DNA of 64,000 nucleotides from Pseudomonas sp. PD9R (GTDB taxonomy: Bacteria > Pseudomonadota > Gammaproteobacteria > Pseudomonadales > Pseudomonadaceae): assembly GCF_019200975.1 (NCBI RefSeq), contig NZ_JAHTMR010000004.1:342662-406661 (forward strand), given 5' to 3'. The number at the start of each line of letters is the position of its first letter. Positions within the stretch are counted from its first letter, which is position 1. A model generated the notes under the pieces. It did no database searches, was not told where the DNA came from, and saw nothing but the letters and a program-made list of their open reading frames with translations. Below, in pieces: positions 26,306-34,899 of this stretch. Made by a program: the position numbers and the translations under genes.

Positions 26306-27958
26306 TTAAAAGGTTCGCTGGATCGAGAACGCCACGAAGTCTCTGTCTTTCATGTTTTGCTGGTAGGTGAATGAGTTGGAGGAGTTGATGACAGGCCCCG
26401 CTTCGCCAAAGAAATTGGTGTAGCTCAGGGACGCATACCATTGCTTCTTGTAATCAGCCTTGAGACCTAGCGTCAGATCCCCACCATGCTCAGGGCCAAA
26501 TGCTTGAGGTGTGACTGAAGAGCGCCCGGACGGGTTGTAGCCAATGGTGATTGGGGCTTGAACGTCGATCCCAGGAAAGACCTGGAAGTACTGAGGCTCA
26601 AAGGTGAACCGCAGTGCGAAGGCATCACGCGTTGTGTTGGGATCCAGCTGATCGGCATTCTTTGTCACACTCAACCGACGGTTGAATGCAAGCTCGCCGA
26701 TGAATGAGGCACCATCCCAAAGTGCCGATCCGCCATACACATTGACCATCGACACTTGGGCATGCCACGAGCGACCAATGGGGTAAGCCGGGTTGGAATC
26801 GTTGTCAGATTCCAAGCCGGTAATAATCGTTCCACCAACACCTGCCAGCGGTGTATCGACCCGGATTGACGTCTCACCCGCAATGTTCGCTTCACCGACC
26901 AAGGTACTGAAACTTGCGCCAAATACCTTAATATCCTCGGGATAAACGTTGACGAAAGTGTCATCTGCTCCGGGCACCAAAGCTGCTGGTCGGAAGTAAA
27001 ACACCGGAGTTTTTTCGTGGTACTTAGCCGCGTAGAGACCAAACTCCCAGTCTTCGATAGCAAATTTCAGTTGAGCGCCAAACTGGCCTGAATCCTTGGC
27101 TTCAATGTCCTTGCCGTGAAGTAGCGCACCCGTGGGGAAAAATACACGCTCGCCTCCTTCGCCGACAAAATCCGCGCCGCTGAAGTAGCTGCCCGCCGCA
27201 GGAAGACGAGTTTTGTTCCACTCAAATTGGTAGTAAGCGCCGACACTGACTGTATCGTTCAGCTGCCAGTTACCTGACACCTGTTTGGTGGGCATCAGGA
27301 TCTCCTTGAACTGGGAACCGGGGACGGACTGAAGCTTCACCAGATCGACAGTGGACTGCGCGTTAGCGATACCGTTGGCCCCGAAAAATAGACTTTCGCC
27401 ATAGATTTGCGTGAACTGCCCCAGCCGCCCAGACAACGAAGTGCTGCCGATCTCCTTAGAGCCGTAGACAAACGCATCGAGGATTTCGGTATTCTGTTCA
27501 TGGATGCGGCGGGTGTCGCTGGTGAACTCATCGTGATCGACGCTCACGGAGTTGGCGGTACTAGGGGAGTCGTTATCATTGTCGTGGCTGTAAACAGTGT
27601 CGTACCAAGAAGCAGCACTGAGACGCGCGCCGACGTCCTTGTACTTGATGTCAAATTCGGACAAGACATCCAGGCGATTGGAGATGAGCCCGCGATCAAA
27701 ATTTCGGTCGCCGTCGTCCAGGTTGGGATTACTGTTGGAAGTGCCTGGGCCAACCGCGACCTTGTGATCAAGTTTGTTTACACGCCAGGCGTTGCTGTAC
27801 TTGATCGTGTTGTCCCAAGTCGCCGAAAGATCGGGGTTACCTGTGTCGATCTGAAAGGCTTGCGATGACGTTGAGAGGCTCAGCAATACCGTTGCGCTGA
27901 CCGCGCAAGCAATGCTGGAAACCGGCAACGGGCAGAGCCGTTGGTTGGCTATTTTCAT
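26306..27958 (-). CDS. DUF1302 outer-membrane protein
   Basis: A 550-residue protein with a signal peptide (CAVSATVLLSLSTSSQA) and mature start FQIDTGNPDLSATWDNTIKY. It is rich in alternating aromatic and polar residues, as in a beta-barrel, and ends in a terminal Phe (FVAFSIQRTF), the usual outer-membrane sorting signal. These are features of DUF1302. It is the first gene of the operon DUF1302-DUF1329-YCF48-RND. Transcription would start in the 28-kb intergenic space or with the GlcG-like gene, which lies 102 bp upstream on the same strand. Confidence 0.85.
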   Translation of the reverse strand: MKIANQRLCPLPVSSIACAVSATVLLSLSTSSQAFQIDTGNPDLSATWDNTIKYSNAWRVNKLDHKVAVGPGTSNSNPNLDDGDRNFDRGLISNRLDVLSEFDIKYKDVGARLSAASWYDTVYSHDNDNDSPSTANSVSVDHDEFTSDTRRIHEQNTEILDAFVYGSKEIGSTSLSGRLGQFTQIYGESLFFGANGIANAQSTVDLVKLQSVPGSQFKEILMPTKQVSGNWQLNDTVSVGAYYQFEWNKTRLPAAGSYFSGADFVGEGGERVFFPTGALLHGKDIEAKDSGQFGAQLKFAIEDWEFGLYAAKYHEKTPVFYFRPAALVPGADDTFVNVYPEDIKVFGASFSTLVGEANIAGETSIRVDTPLAGVGGTIITGLESDNDSNPAYPIGRSWHAQVSMVNVYGGSALWDGASFIGELAFNRRLSVTKNADQLDPNTTRDAFALRFTFEPQYFQVFPGIDVQAPITIGYNPSGRSSVTPQAFGPEHGGDLTLGLKADYKKQWYASLSYTNFFGEAGPVINSSNSFTYQQNMKDRDFVAFSIQRTF

Positions 27959-28060
27959 GAAGATGTTCCTGTTTTTTTGTTTTTGTAAAAGGTCATCAAC
28001 TCGCAGCCTCAGCTGCGAATACTTCTGCGTACTGCATGACGCTCTCGGCTTCTTCCTTAC

Positions 28061-28477
28061 CTACCGCTCCTGATGAGCAGCCAGCGCTTGCAAGCCGACC
28101 TCCACAAGGACGATGTCCAGCTGAGACATCAACCCGCTCACAGCAAACCCTCCTACGACCTCCCCATCGACAACGATCGGAAGCCCGCCTTCGATGGGAA
28201 AGACCCCGTGGATCATCGAAGCGCCAGATCTTCCTTCTGTGACCATGTCCTCAAAAAACTTCGTTGGTCGGCGTGTGACAGCTGCGCTGCGGGCTTTTTC
28301 AATGGCCGTTTGGACAGACGAGACGGATGCGCCATCAAGCTTTCTGAACGTCATGAGGCAGCCCGCCTCATCAACCACGGCCATGGAAACCTTCCAGCTT
28401 TCCCGGGTGGCTTTTTCCAAGGAGGCCACAAGCATCAATTCAGCGTCGTCCAACTCGAGTACCCGCTTCGTTTTCAT
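28061..28477 (-). CDS. GlcG/HbpS-like protein
   Basis: A 138-residue protein of the GlcG/HbpS (DUF336) fold: SMAVVDEAGCLMTFRKLDGA, SVQTAIEKARSAA, GGLPIVVDGEVVGGFAVSG. A GAGGTG ribosome site precedes ATG 28477. Members bind heme or cobalamin in some species or are uncharacterised catabolic-operon proteins, as in glycolate and propanediol clusters. It faces the GntR regulator across a 408-bp intergenic region carrying dyad operators and may head the transcript of the DUF1302 operon. Its role here is unknown. Confidence 0.75.
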   Translation of the reverse strand: MKTKRVLELDDAELMLVASLEKATRESWKVSMAVVDEAGCLMTFRKLDGASVSSVQTAIEKARSAAVTRRPTKFFEDMVTEGRSGASMIHGVFPIEGGLPIVVDGEVVGGFAVSGLMSQLDIVLVEVGLQALAAHQER

Positions 28478-28563
28478 GACGCACCTCTTGAGCCTATGGT
28501 TTGTGGTCAGCCTATGCGTGGAACAATCGTGCGTAAAAATATATTTACTGCATTACAAATCAC

Positions 28564-28576
28564 TTTGTGCACAAAA
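28564..28576. promoter_or_regulatory. Candidate GntR operator, site 1
   Basis: TTTGTGCACAAAA contains the perfect 12-bp palindrome TTTGTGCACAAA, about 87 bases upstream of the GlcG-like start. It fits the consensus TTTRTGCRCAAAA shared with sites 2 and 3 and is a plausible binding site for the adjacent GntR regulator. Confidence 0.6.
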
Positions 28577-28833
28577 AGTAATCCTGGGCAAATTCAAAGT
28601 CAAGGAGATTCTCGAGCGCAAGCATTTCCACGCATCGATACGGATGCACGCAAATAGGGCTGGTAAGGGGGCTCAAAGGGCGTAGAGCGCGTAAAGCAAT
28701 GGGAGAGGGGAATTTGAAAGGGGGACAGCTAGCAGCTATAGGGCACACAGCGAGTCAATGTGGTTGAAACAATGGTCAGCAGATTTTCTGCTTGCCGCTC
28801 GCTGAAAATTATGAGCAATTCTGAAATTCATCC

Positions 28834-28878
28834 TTTGCACTAAATAAGGTTTTGCGCATAAAATTGATTTAGTGCAAA
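28834..28878. promoter_or_regulatory. Perfect 12-bp inverted repeat enclosing GntR operator site 2
   Basis: TTTGCACTAAAT (28834-28845) and ATTTAGTGCAAA (28867-28878) are exact complements. Between them lies TTTTGCGCATAAA (28850-28862), which on the minus strand reads TTTATGCGCAAAA, the same consensus as sites 1 and 3. The structure ends 7 bases before the first ATG of the GntR gene, so a bound regulator would block its own expression. Confidence 0.7.
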
Positions 28879-28885
28879 TTTCAGG

Positions 28886-29584
28886 ATGACTCCGACCATG
28901 ATCACCTCACCCGGCAGTCCGCTGATCGATGTCGCGTTGACGAAGATGAAAAAAGCGATTGTTTGTTGCGAGCTGGCCCCGGGCGAAAAACTCAAAGTGG
29001 CCGAACTGTCTAAAACGTATGGGCTCAGTAGCTCCCCTATTCGTGAAGCCCTTAATCGCCTGACTCAGGACGGTGTCGTCGAGGCCAGCGATAACAAGGG
29101 ATTCAGGGTCGCTCCGATTTCCACGACAGACTTTCGCGACATTACTCGATTGCGCTGCCTGCTCGAGTGCGAAGCGCTAAGCGATGCCATCCAGTATGGC
29201 GACGATGCTTGGGAAGCCGATGTACTGGGTGCATTTCACCGCCTGAATCTGATTGAGAAAAAACTCGGAAGCGGTGTGCTCGTACTCGATGATGAGTGGT
29301 CTATCCGGCATAAGGCTTTCCACTTTGCGCTGTTCGCGGCCTGCCCATCACCGTTGATGTTGAAGATGGTTGACTCCCTGTTCGACAGAGCAGAACGCTA
29401 CAGACGCTTCTCAGCCAAGCAGCGGCAGACTCCAAGACACAAGGGAAATGAGCATCAAGAGCTAATGGATGCTGCGCTTGCACGTGATTCAGACAAAGCG
29501 GTGACGCTCTTGCGCAATCACATCCAAGGCACTTTGGGCCGAACTGTCGAAGCTATCGAACGCCAACAAGCCACGCTCCAATAG
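28886..29584 (+). CDS. GntR-family regulator (FadR/VanR-type)
   Basis: A 232-residue regulator; ATG 28886 or ATG 28898 may be the start, the latter having AGGA upstream. The N-terminal winged helix shows GEKLKVAELSKTYGLSSSP and REALNRLTQDGVVEA, and the helical FCD-type ligand domain follows (LRCLLECEALSDAIQ, HKAFHFALFAACPSPLML, HQELMDAALARD). FCD regulators usually respond to small acids from the pathway they control. It lies between the transport operon and the hydroxylase operon, and its likely operator occurs at three promoters here, so it probably controls both groups and itself. Confidence 0.85.
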   Translation: MTPTMITSPGSPLIDVALTKMKKAIVCCELAPGEKLKVAELSKTYGLSSSPIREALNRLTQDGVVEASDNKGFRVAPISTTDFRDITRLRCLLECEALSDAIQYGDDAWEADVLGAFHRLNLIEKKLGSGVLVLDDEWSIRHKAFHFALFAACPSPLMLKMVDSLFDRAERYRRFSAKQRQTPRHKGNEHQELMDAALARDSDKAVTLLRNHIQGTLGRTVEAIERQQATLQ

Positions 29585-29654
29585 CTGAATCGATAACCTG
29601 TCGACCTCCCATTCGGGGCGACACTCAATGCTCTCCGCGTCGAATTCAAGCTCC

Positions 29655-29705
29655 AAAAAGCCCTTCGCATCGCAACTGCTTTCATGGACAGTGCAATGCG
29701 AAGGG
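29655..29705 (-). terminator. Terminator after the hydroxylase operon
   Basis: On the minus strand CCCTTCGCAT and ATGCGAAGGG form an exact 10-bp stem (29661-29670 with 29696-29705) followed by a T-run (29655-29659). It lies 20 bases after the stop of the minus-strand monooxygenase gene. It also lies beyond the end of the converging GntR gene. Confidence 0.65.
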
Positions 29706-29724
29706 TCTACAGCCCCTTGCAGGT

Positions 29725-31362
29725 TTACGCCTGCGCAAACCTGATTGTCGTGTCGCAAGCTCCACCATTACTTTGCCTAGCCTGTTCAGGCTCCTTGCAC
29801 CACAAGGCAAGCTCCATTCCCTCTAGCAGCTCCATCGCCCAGGCGACAGTGACCGCCCCGCCGTACACGTAGTGATCCGGCCGCACGATGACCACATTGC
29901 AGCCTCGGCACTCAAGCCATTGTGTCAGTACGCCGTCGACCTCTTCATAATCATCAACAGTGCGAGCTCCAGTCTGCTGAGGGGTGACCAATCGTACGAC
30001 CTGGATGGGCAGACCTTTAAGGGATTGGCTGCTGCGCAGACACCTCAGTAACGCGCTAGCGTCGAATCCAGGCGCAACCACCACTCGGAAGGATTGCCCG
30101 GTAAATTCATCCAGCAGAGCTTTTTTACCCGTATGGTTGATGACCATTGGCTGAGGAAACAGCTCACCGGCAGGAGCGACTTGCGCGACAAAGCCTTGCG
30201 ACAGCCCAGGAATCAGCGATTGCCTGATGGTGCCTCCCGGATTTTCCGTCATCTGCTGGATCAATCGCGCATCCCGGATCGCTGCTCTCTCATTATCACG
30301 CTCACAGATCACACCACCAAACTCTTTGGCTGCCATGGTGGTTTGGCGGACATGTGGAATCCGTTCGGTTTGGTAGGTATTCAGGAAGGCCGGTGCTGCC
30401 AGACCTCCTTTTACCAGCGCTAGCTTCCAGACCAGGTTCAGCGCATCGCGGATTCCCTGACACATGCCTTGAGCCAGGAAGGGCGGCGTCATGTGTGCGG
30501 CATCCCCTAGAAAAAACACTCGATCGGACTTCCACTGTTCCAAAATCAGTGCATGGAATCGGTAAGCAGAAGCTCGCCAAAGCTGATAGTCGCCCTCAGG
30601 CAACCAACGGGAGATCAGTTTCTTGATCGCCTCTGGCTGGGAAATTTCCGTCGGTTGTTCATCAGGATTGATCATGAACTCCCAACGCCGATGTTGGCCC
30701 GGCCCGACGACAAAGGTGCAAGGTCTGGCCAGCTCGCAAAACTGCACATTCGTCTTTGGTAGATGTTCACCTGCACCTTCATTCAGGATCACGTCGACGA
30801 CGAGCCACGGCTCATCGAAGGCGAGATCCTCCATTTTCAAACCTAGACGGGTTCGGATCGGGCTGGTGCCCCCATCACATGCCAAGACATATTCCGCAGT
30901 CACAGTGCGCTCGGCTCCATCCTTGGCTTGGATGCGAACATCAGCTTGTACGCCTGTGGAATTAACCGATAAAACCTCCGAACCGAGCTCTACCGTTACA
31001 GACTCGAAGTCCGAAATTTTATGGCGCAGCGCACGCTCTACAGGTGGCTGCGAGAATACGTAGTTTGGTGCCCAACCCAACGGAAATGGAGGTTTGGCGG
31101 CATCAATGCGTTTGATCAGCTGAGAACCGGTAGTGCGGTACTCCGAGGGACGATAAGGCATGACATGTTCGGCAATGTCATCGGCCAAGCCAATGTTGCC
31201 GAAGACACGCATCACCTCGTGGTCAAAACCCATAGCCCTTGGATTGGTGTACACCGTTTCGGACTTGTCCACTACGAGAGCATTCAGCCCCCACATGCCG
31301 GCGAGATTCGCGCACAGAGCACCGACCGGCCCCATTCCAACAATGATGACATCGTAGTCCAT
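29725..31362 (-). CDS. FAD-dependent aromatic hydroxylase, MhpA-like
   Basis: A 545-residue class A flavoprotein monooxygenase. It shows the FAD-binding GMGPVGALCANLAG (residues 8-21), the DG motif in YVLACDGGTSPIRTRLG, and the GD motif FFLGDAAHMTPPFLAQGM, plus a C-terminal thioredoxin-like domain. Length and motifs match MhpA-type hydroxylases of phenolic propionates and related phenols or resorcinols. It is the last gene of FAH-VOC-hydroxylase. The product would be a dihydroxylated ring for the VOC dioxygenase encoded next to it. The exact substrate is not readable. Confidence 0.85.
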   Translation of the reverse strand: MDYDVIIVGMGPVGALCANLAGMWGLNALVVDKSETVYTNPRAMGFDHEVMRVFGNIGLADDIAEHVMPYRPSEYRTTGSQLIKRIDAAKPPFPLGWAPNYVFSQPPVERALRHKISDFESVTVELGSEVLSVNSTGVQADVRIQAKDGAERTVTAEYVLACDGGTSPIRTRLGLKMEDLAFDEPWLVVDVILNEGAGEHLPKTNVQFCELARPCTFVVGPGQHRRWEFMINPDEQPTEISQPEAIKKLISRWLPEGDYQLWRASAYRFHALILEQWKSDRVFFLGDAAHMTPPFLAQGMCQGIRDALNLVWKLALVKGGLAAPAFLNTYQTERIPHVRQTTMAAKEFGGVICERDNERAAIRDARLIQQMTENPGGTIRQSLIPGLSQGFVAQVAPAGELFPQPMVINHTGKKALLDEFTGQSFRVVVAPGFDASALLRCLRSSQSLKGLPIQVVRLVTPQQTGARTVDDYEEVDGVLTQWLECRGCNVVIVRPDHYVYGGAVTVAWAMELLEGMELALWCKEPEQARQSNGGACDTTIRFAQA

Positions 31363-31486
31363 CGTCTACTCCGCTTTTTGTTTTTATCTATCGCAACGTC
31401 TGGCCGATGAACTGACTTTCACACGCTCACCCACCAGACCTCGGCATCCAACAATCAGAACAGCCTAATGGCCCTTCCCTACACGA

Positions 31487-32047
31487 CTAACCGATTCGAA
31501 TCCGTTGCTCTTCGATCTTCGCCCGAATGGAATCCATCCATTGCTCTCGCGTCTGGAAGCCGGGGCGTCGCTTACACATGGCTTCGGTCTGGGCCAGGAT
31601 GACCTCAGTCGGCAACTCAAGATCAAGGGGCTCTTTGCAAGGTTGAGCGGTGTAAAACGGCGCATCGACATACATTTCGATGGGGTTGCCTTCAGGGTCT
31701 TTGAAGTACATAGACCATGCATTGCCGTGATCCACCTGAGCAATCCCTTCAATGCCGCTCTTTTTAGCAAATTGATAGTAGGCCTTCAGGTCATCCAGAG
31801 AGTTCAGCAGAAACGAAAGCTGGTTGATCGGATTGAATGGTAGGTCGACAGGTTTGCCGTCAAAGAGCACCACCTGGTGATGCAATTCGGGGTTCTGAGT
31901 CATAAAAAACAGCCGATGCCCCGTAGAAGCGACACCTTTGTCACTGACGATGAAGCCCAGGGTACGGCAGTAAAAATCGACCATAAGATCAAGGTCTGCG
32001 CAAAACACGCCGGTGTGGGTGAAATTGATAGTGGGCAGTGCGGGCAT
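31487..32047 (-). CDS. VOC-family (extradiol dioxygenase-like) protein
   Basis: A 186-residue VOC protein starting at ATG 32047 with a GGAGGT ribosome site; an upstream in-frame start is less likely. It has the paired beta-alpha-beta-beta-beta modules. Putative metal ligands are the His of INFTHTGVF, the His of LHHQVVLF or of QVDHGNAW, and the Glu of GNPIEMYVD. It is smaller than classical two-domain catechol dioxygenases (~300 residues), so it could be a one-domain extradiol enzyme or a different VOC lyase. It lies 40 bp after the FAH gene and 124 bp before the hydroxylase gene. Confidence 0.78.
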   Translation of the reverse strand: MPALPTINFTHTGVFCADLDLMVDFYCRTLGFIVSDKGVASTGHRLFFMTQNPELHHQVVLFDGKPVDLPFNPINQLSFLLNSLDDLKAYYQFAKKSGIEGIAQVDHGNAWSMYFKDPEGNPIEMYVDAPFYTAQPCKEPLDLELPTEVILAQTEAMCKRRPGFQTREQWMDSIRAKIEEQRIRIG

Positions 32048-32087
32048 ATGGAACCTCCAGTTTTTATGATTGTGTAGAGGACAACGC

Positions 32088-32939
32088 TTAGGCTTCGTCA
32101 ATAACGCCGTTCGATAGCGTTCCGATCTCCGTGATGATCACTTCAAAAACATCACCGGGTTTCAGGAAGATTGGAGGCTTCCTCTTGAAGCCAATCCCGC
32201 TTGGCGTTCCGGTTGCCAAAATGTCTCCCGGGTTCCAGGGAAGTGCCTTCGATACATAAGAAATCAAATGGGGAATGTCAAAAGCCAACTCCGAAAGACT
32301 GCCTTCCTGCAACTGCTCGCCATTGAGTACTCCGCGCACTACCAGCTTACGGTAATCGGGAATTTCTGAAGCCGGAATCAGCCATGGGCCTAGCGCACCG
32401 GTTTTCCTGAAGGTCTTGCCCATACCGTACTGGTGCGTATGGAACTGCCAGTCGCGAACGCTGGCGTCGTTGAAGCAGGTGTAACCGGCAACGTGATCCA
32501 TCGCATCTTTCGGATCGATGTGCGCGCCGCCTTTTCCGATCACAACGGCCAACTCTGCTTCGAAATCAAATTGCTCTGAAACCTGAGGTCTTACCAGTGG
32601 CTCTCCATGGGGAAGCAAGGTTTCGGCAAAACGCTGAAAAATCACCGGAAACTCTCCAACCTTTCTGCCGGCCTCTTCCGCGTGAGCGACATAGTTAATG
32701 CCGACGCAAATGACCTTACCGGGATTCGGTATGACGGCTTCCAGCTCGACACTTGAAAAGGGGTAATCGGGCTGCGCTGCTTCTACCATCTGCCGAGCCT
32801 CCTGCATCATCGTCGGCTCCGCCAGAAAAGAGGCGAGATCCGGAACCTGTACAAAACGACGAGTCAGCTCGACCACCCCATCGCCGGACACGGCGCCGAA
32901 ATGGGCCTTTCCCTCTTTGCGGTACGAAATCAGCTTCAT
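32088..32939 (-). CDS. Fumarylacetoacetate hydrolase-family protein
   Basis: A 283-residue FAH-fold enzyme with a GGAGAAG ribosome site before ATG 32939. Family motifs visible are VICVGINYVAHAEE, FDFEAELAVVIGKGG (metal-binding E-x-E), YTCFNDASVRDWQFH and GDILATGTPSGIGF. Such enzymes hydrolyse C-C bonds of acylpyruvates or isomerise and decarboxylate dienoates after meta cleavage of rings. It is the first gene of the FAH-VOC-hydroxylase operon, and a candidate GntR operator sits 15 bases upstream. The reaction in this pathway is inferred. Confidence 0.87.
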   Translation of the reverse strand: MKLISYRKEGKAHFGAVSGDGVVELTRRFVQVPDLASFLAEPTMMQEARQMVEAAQPDYPFSSVELEAVIPNPGKVICVGINYVAHAEEAGRKVGEFPVIFQRFAETLLPHGEPLVRPQVSEQFDFEAELAVVIGKGGAHIDPKDAMDHVAGYTCFNDASVRDWQFHTHQYGMGKTFRKTGALGPWLIPASEIPDYRKLVVRGVLNGEQLQEGSLSELAFDIPHLISYVSKALPWNPGDILATGTPSGIGFKRKPPIFLKPGDVFEVIITEIGTLSNGVIDEA

Positions 32940-32953
32940 GTTCTTCTCCTATT

Positions 32954-32966
32954 TTTATGCACAAAA
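32954..32966. promoter_or_regulatory. Candidate GntR operator, site 3
   Basis: TTTATGCACAAAA (within ATTTTTATGCACAAAAAC) fits the consensus of sites 1 and 2. It lies in the 124-bp divergent space between the FAH operon and the DUF1185 operon, where one bound regulator could control both directions. A looser TTGCA...TGCAA dyad follows at about 32976-33007. Confidence 0.6.
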
Positions 32967-33063
32967 ACTAACTTCTTGCACCATACATCATTAAATGCAT
33001 AATGCAAAAGGCCGGTTTAAAAAATAGCGAGCCACTTGAGGCTCTCGGTTCTGGAGGTTAGGT

Positions 33064-33645
33064 ATGCCGCTTGTGATGGTTCGTAAGGTCAAACTGGACG
33101 TCGAAGAAGTATTCCACGAAGGCGGGCCCCGCTCGTCCGTTCCGCTCAGGATTGCTGTGGCCACTGCCGTGGTTACCAATCCTTACGCAGGCCGATATGT
33201 CGAAGACCTGTTGCCGTTTATGCAGGAATTGCGAGCTTTAGGAGCAGAGCTGTCCGAGCAACTGATCCATGCGCTTGGTGGTGCAAAGCAGGTACAAGCC
33301 TATGGCAAGGGTGCAATCGTCGGCGAAGACGGCGAGTTGGAACACGGAGCTGTCTGGCATGAAGCCGGTGGCTGGGCAATGCGCGAAGCCCTCGGTAACC
33401 CGAAGGCGATCGTGCCGGCGGCGAAGACCATCGGTGGCCCAGGTTGCCGGGTGATGATCCCTCTGGGCCATACACAGGCTGCTTATGTTCGTAGCCACTT
33501 CGGTGTGGCTGAAATGACCGTATGGGACGGCCCTCGCCGTGGCGAAATCGCCTTTGGTTTAGCTATGGCTACAGGCGGCCGGATACATGCACGATTGGGC
33601 GGTCTAGCGGCCTCCGATGTGAAGGGCGAAGACGGACTGCGCTAG
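33064..33645 (+). CDS. Amino acid synthesis family protein (DUF1185)
   Basis: A 193-residue protein with a TGGAGGTTAGGT ribosome site. It resembles the DUF1185 family: RIAVATAVVTNPYAG, YGKGAIVGEDGELEHGAVW, HEAGGWAMREALG, RVMIPLGHTQAAYVRSHF. Members are found in amino-acid and aromatic degradation clusters, and structures show a barrel-like fold, but no reaction is established to my knowledge. It begins the plus-strand group DUF1185-alcohol dehydrogenase-cupin-FMN reductase. Confidence 0.72.
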   Translation: MPLVMVRKVKLDVEEVFHEGGPRSSVPLRIAVATAVVTNPYAGRYVEDLLPFMQELRALGAELSEQLIHALGGAKQVQAYGKGAIVGEDGELEHGAVWHEAGGWAMREALGNPKAIVPAAKTIGGPGCRVMIPLGHTQAAYVRSHFGVAEMTVWDGPRRGEIAFGLAMATGGRIHARLGGLAASDVKGEDGLR

Positions 33646-33713
33646 TGTCGAAGCTTTAAAGCTTGCTCCAAGGTTACGTATCACTACAAAAACAATATGT
33701 GTTGGAGAACATC

Positions 33714-34829
33714 ATGACTGCAAAAACAATGCGCGCTGCACGCCTGTACGAAGGCGGTAAACCCATGGTCATCGAGCAAGTTTCAGTACCCGAAATTCGC
33801 CCTACCGAGGTGCTGGTCAAGGTTAAAGCATGTGGGATCGTCCCAAATCTGCACAACATTCTCACCAATTGGGTTAAGTGGTTCCCTCAAAATCCGCTAC
33901 CGAAACTTCCTGCCATTTTCGGACTCGATCCGTCGGGTGTCGTCGAAGCGGTAGGTGCTCAAGTCTACGACTTCAAGGTCGGCGACCGGGTGTATGTCAA
34001 TCCGGGCCGACACTGCGGCTCCTGCAGGGCTTGCCGTGCGGGTAACACAATTGCCTGCACCGCCTATACCTTCAACGGCTATTTTGGCTTCACACCGAAA
34101 AGCCCGCGCATGTTTGAAGACTACCCCTACGGCGGCCTTTGCGAGTACATCCCGGCCCCGCAATACAGTCTGGTCAAACTGCCGAACAACATCAGTTTCG
34201 AAACTGCCGCGCGCTTAGGCTATCTGGGCACCGCCTACAAGGCTTTGATCAAGGCCAACGCGGGCCCCGGCAGCACGGTGCTAATTAACGGGATCAGCGG
34301 CACACTTGGCTTAGGTGCGGTCGCCCTGGCGCTGGCAATGGGTGTGCGTAAAATCCTCGGCACTGCGAGAAACCAGGAACTGTTCCAAAAAGTGAAAGAC
34401 CTAGCTGCCCCAGGTCGGATTGAAATTCATACCCTTGGTACGATTCCCACTAATGAATGGGTCTTCGAAGTCACCCATGGCGAAGGCGTCGATGTGGTCA
34501 TTGATGCCTTGGGCCCAGGGGCCCCCCACGAAAGCCTGACCCAAGCCCTTAAATCTCTCCATCGCGGTGGGCACCTAGTCAACGTCGGCGCCATCGCCGG
34601 CGAAGTCCCCATCGACCTGCATTGGATCATGGACAACGACATCCAGATCAGCGGGTCAGCCTGGTTCACCACAGGACAAGGCCAAGCCATGGCGGACATG
34701 GTTGAATCAGGAGTGCTGGATCTCTCATTTTTTGAAAACACGGCCTTCAACCTTGAGGACGTCAACAACGCAATTACCGGTATCGAAAACCGCCACGGTG
34801 GCTTCAGCAACTACGTCATCTGTCCTTGA
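33714..34829 (+). CDS. Zinc-dependent alcohol dehydrogenase (MDR family)
   Basis: A 371-residue medium-chain dehydrogenase; ATG 33714 is chosen because TTGGAG precedes it. The structural zinc site is GRHCGSCRACRAGNTIAC (Cys pattern 2-2-7). The catalytic zinc Cys lies in VKACGIVPNLHN, and the cofactor domain shows ISGTLGLGAVALALAMG. The segment WVKWFPQNPLPKLPAIFGLDPSGV is typical of broad-range alcohol dehydrogenases of this family. It is probably an oxidation step for an alcohol or aldehyde in the neighbouring pathway. Confidence 0.85.
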   Translation: MTAKTMRAARLYEGGKPMVIEQVSVPEIRPTEVLVKVKACGIVPNLHNILTNWVKWFPQNPLPKLPAIFGLDPSGVVEAVGAQVYDFKVGDRVYVNPGRHCGSCRACRAGNTIACTAYTFNGYFGFTPKSPRMFEDYPYGGLCEYIPAPQYSLVKLPNNISFETAARLGYLGTAYKALIKANAGPGSTVLINGISGTLGLGAVALALAMGVRKILGTARNQELFQKVKDLAAPGRIEIHTLGTIPTNEWVFEVTHGEGVDVVIDALGPGAPHESLTQALKSLHRGGHLVNVGAIAGEVPIDLHWIMDNDIQISGSAWFTTGQGQAMADMVESGVLDLSFFENTAFNLEDVNNAITGIENRHGGFSNYVICP

Positions 34830-34899
34830 TGCAACGCAGCGAGCGGAGCGGTTCGCCCTCCCCTCGCAGCCCTCTTTGACTGCTCGTTGAGTAATCCAC

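Larger units (their letters stand above)
28478..28885. other. Divergent regulatory region between GlcG-like and GntR genes
   Basis: An A+T-rich 408-bp region without a gene. It holds two candidate GntR operators near its two ends: a palindrome at 28564-28576 and a nested dyad at 28834-28878. This arrangement fits divergent promoters, one for the minus-strand GlcG/DUF1302 group and one for the regulator. Confidence 0.65.

Noticed and set aside
28834..28878. Interpretation of the perfect inverted repeat as a terminator
   Set aside because: It lies immediately before a start codon in A+T-rich sequence, has a 21-base spacer that itself holds an operator-like site, and lacks a T-run, so an operator is the better reading.
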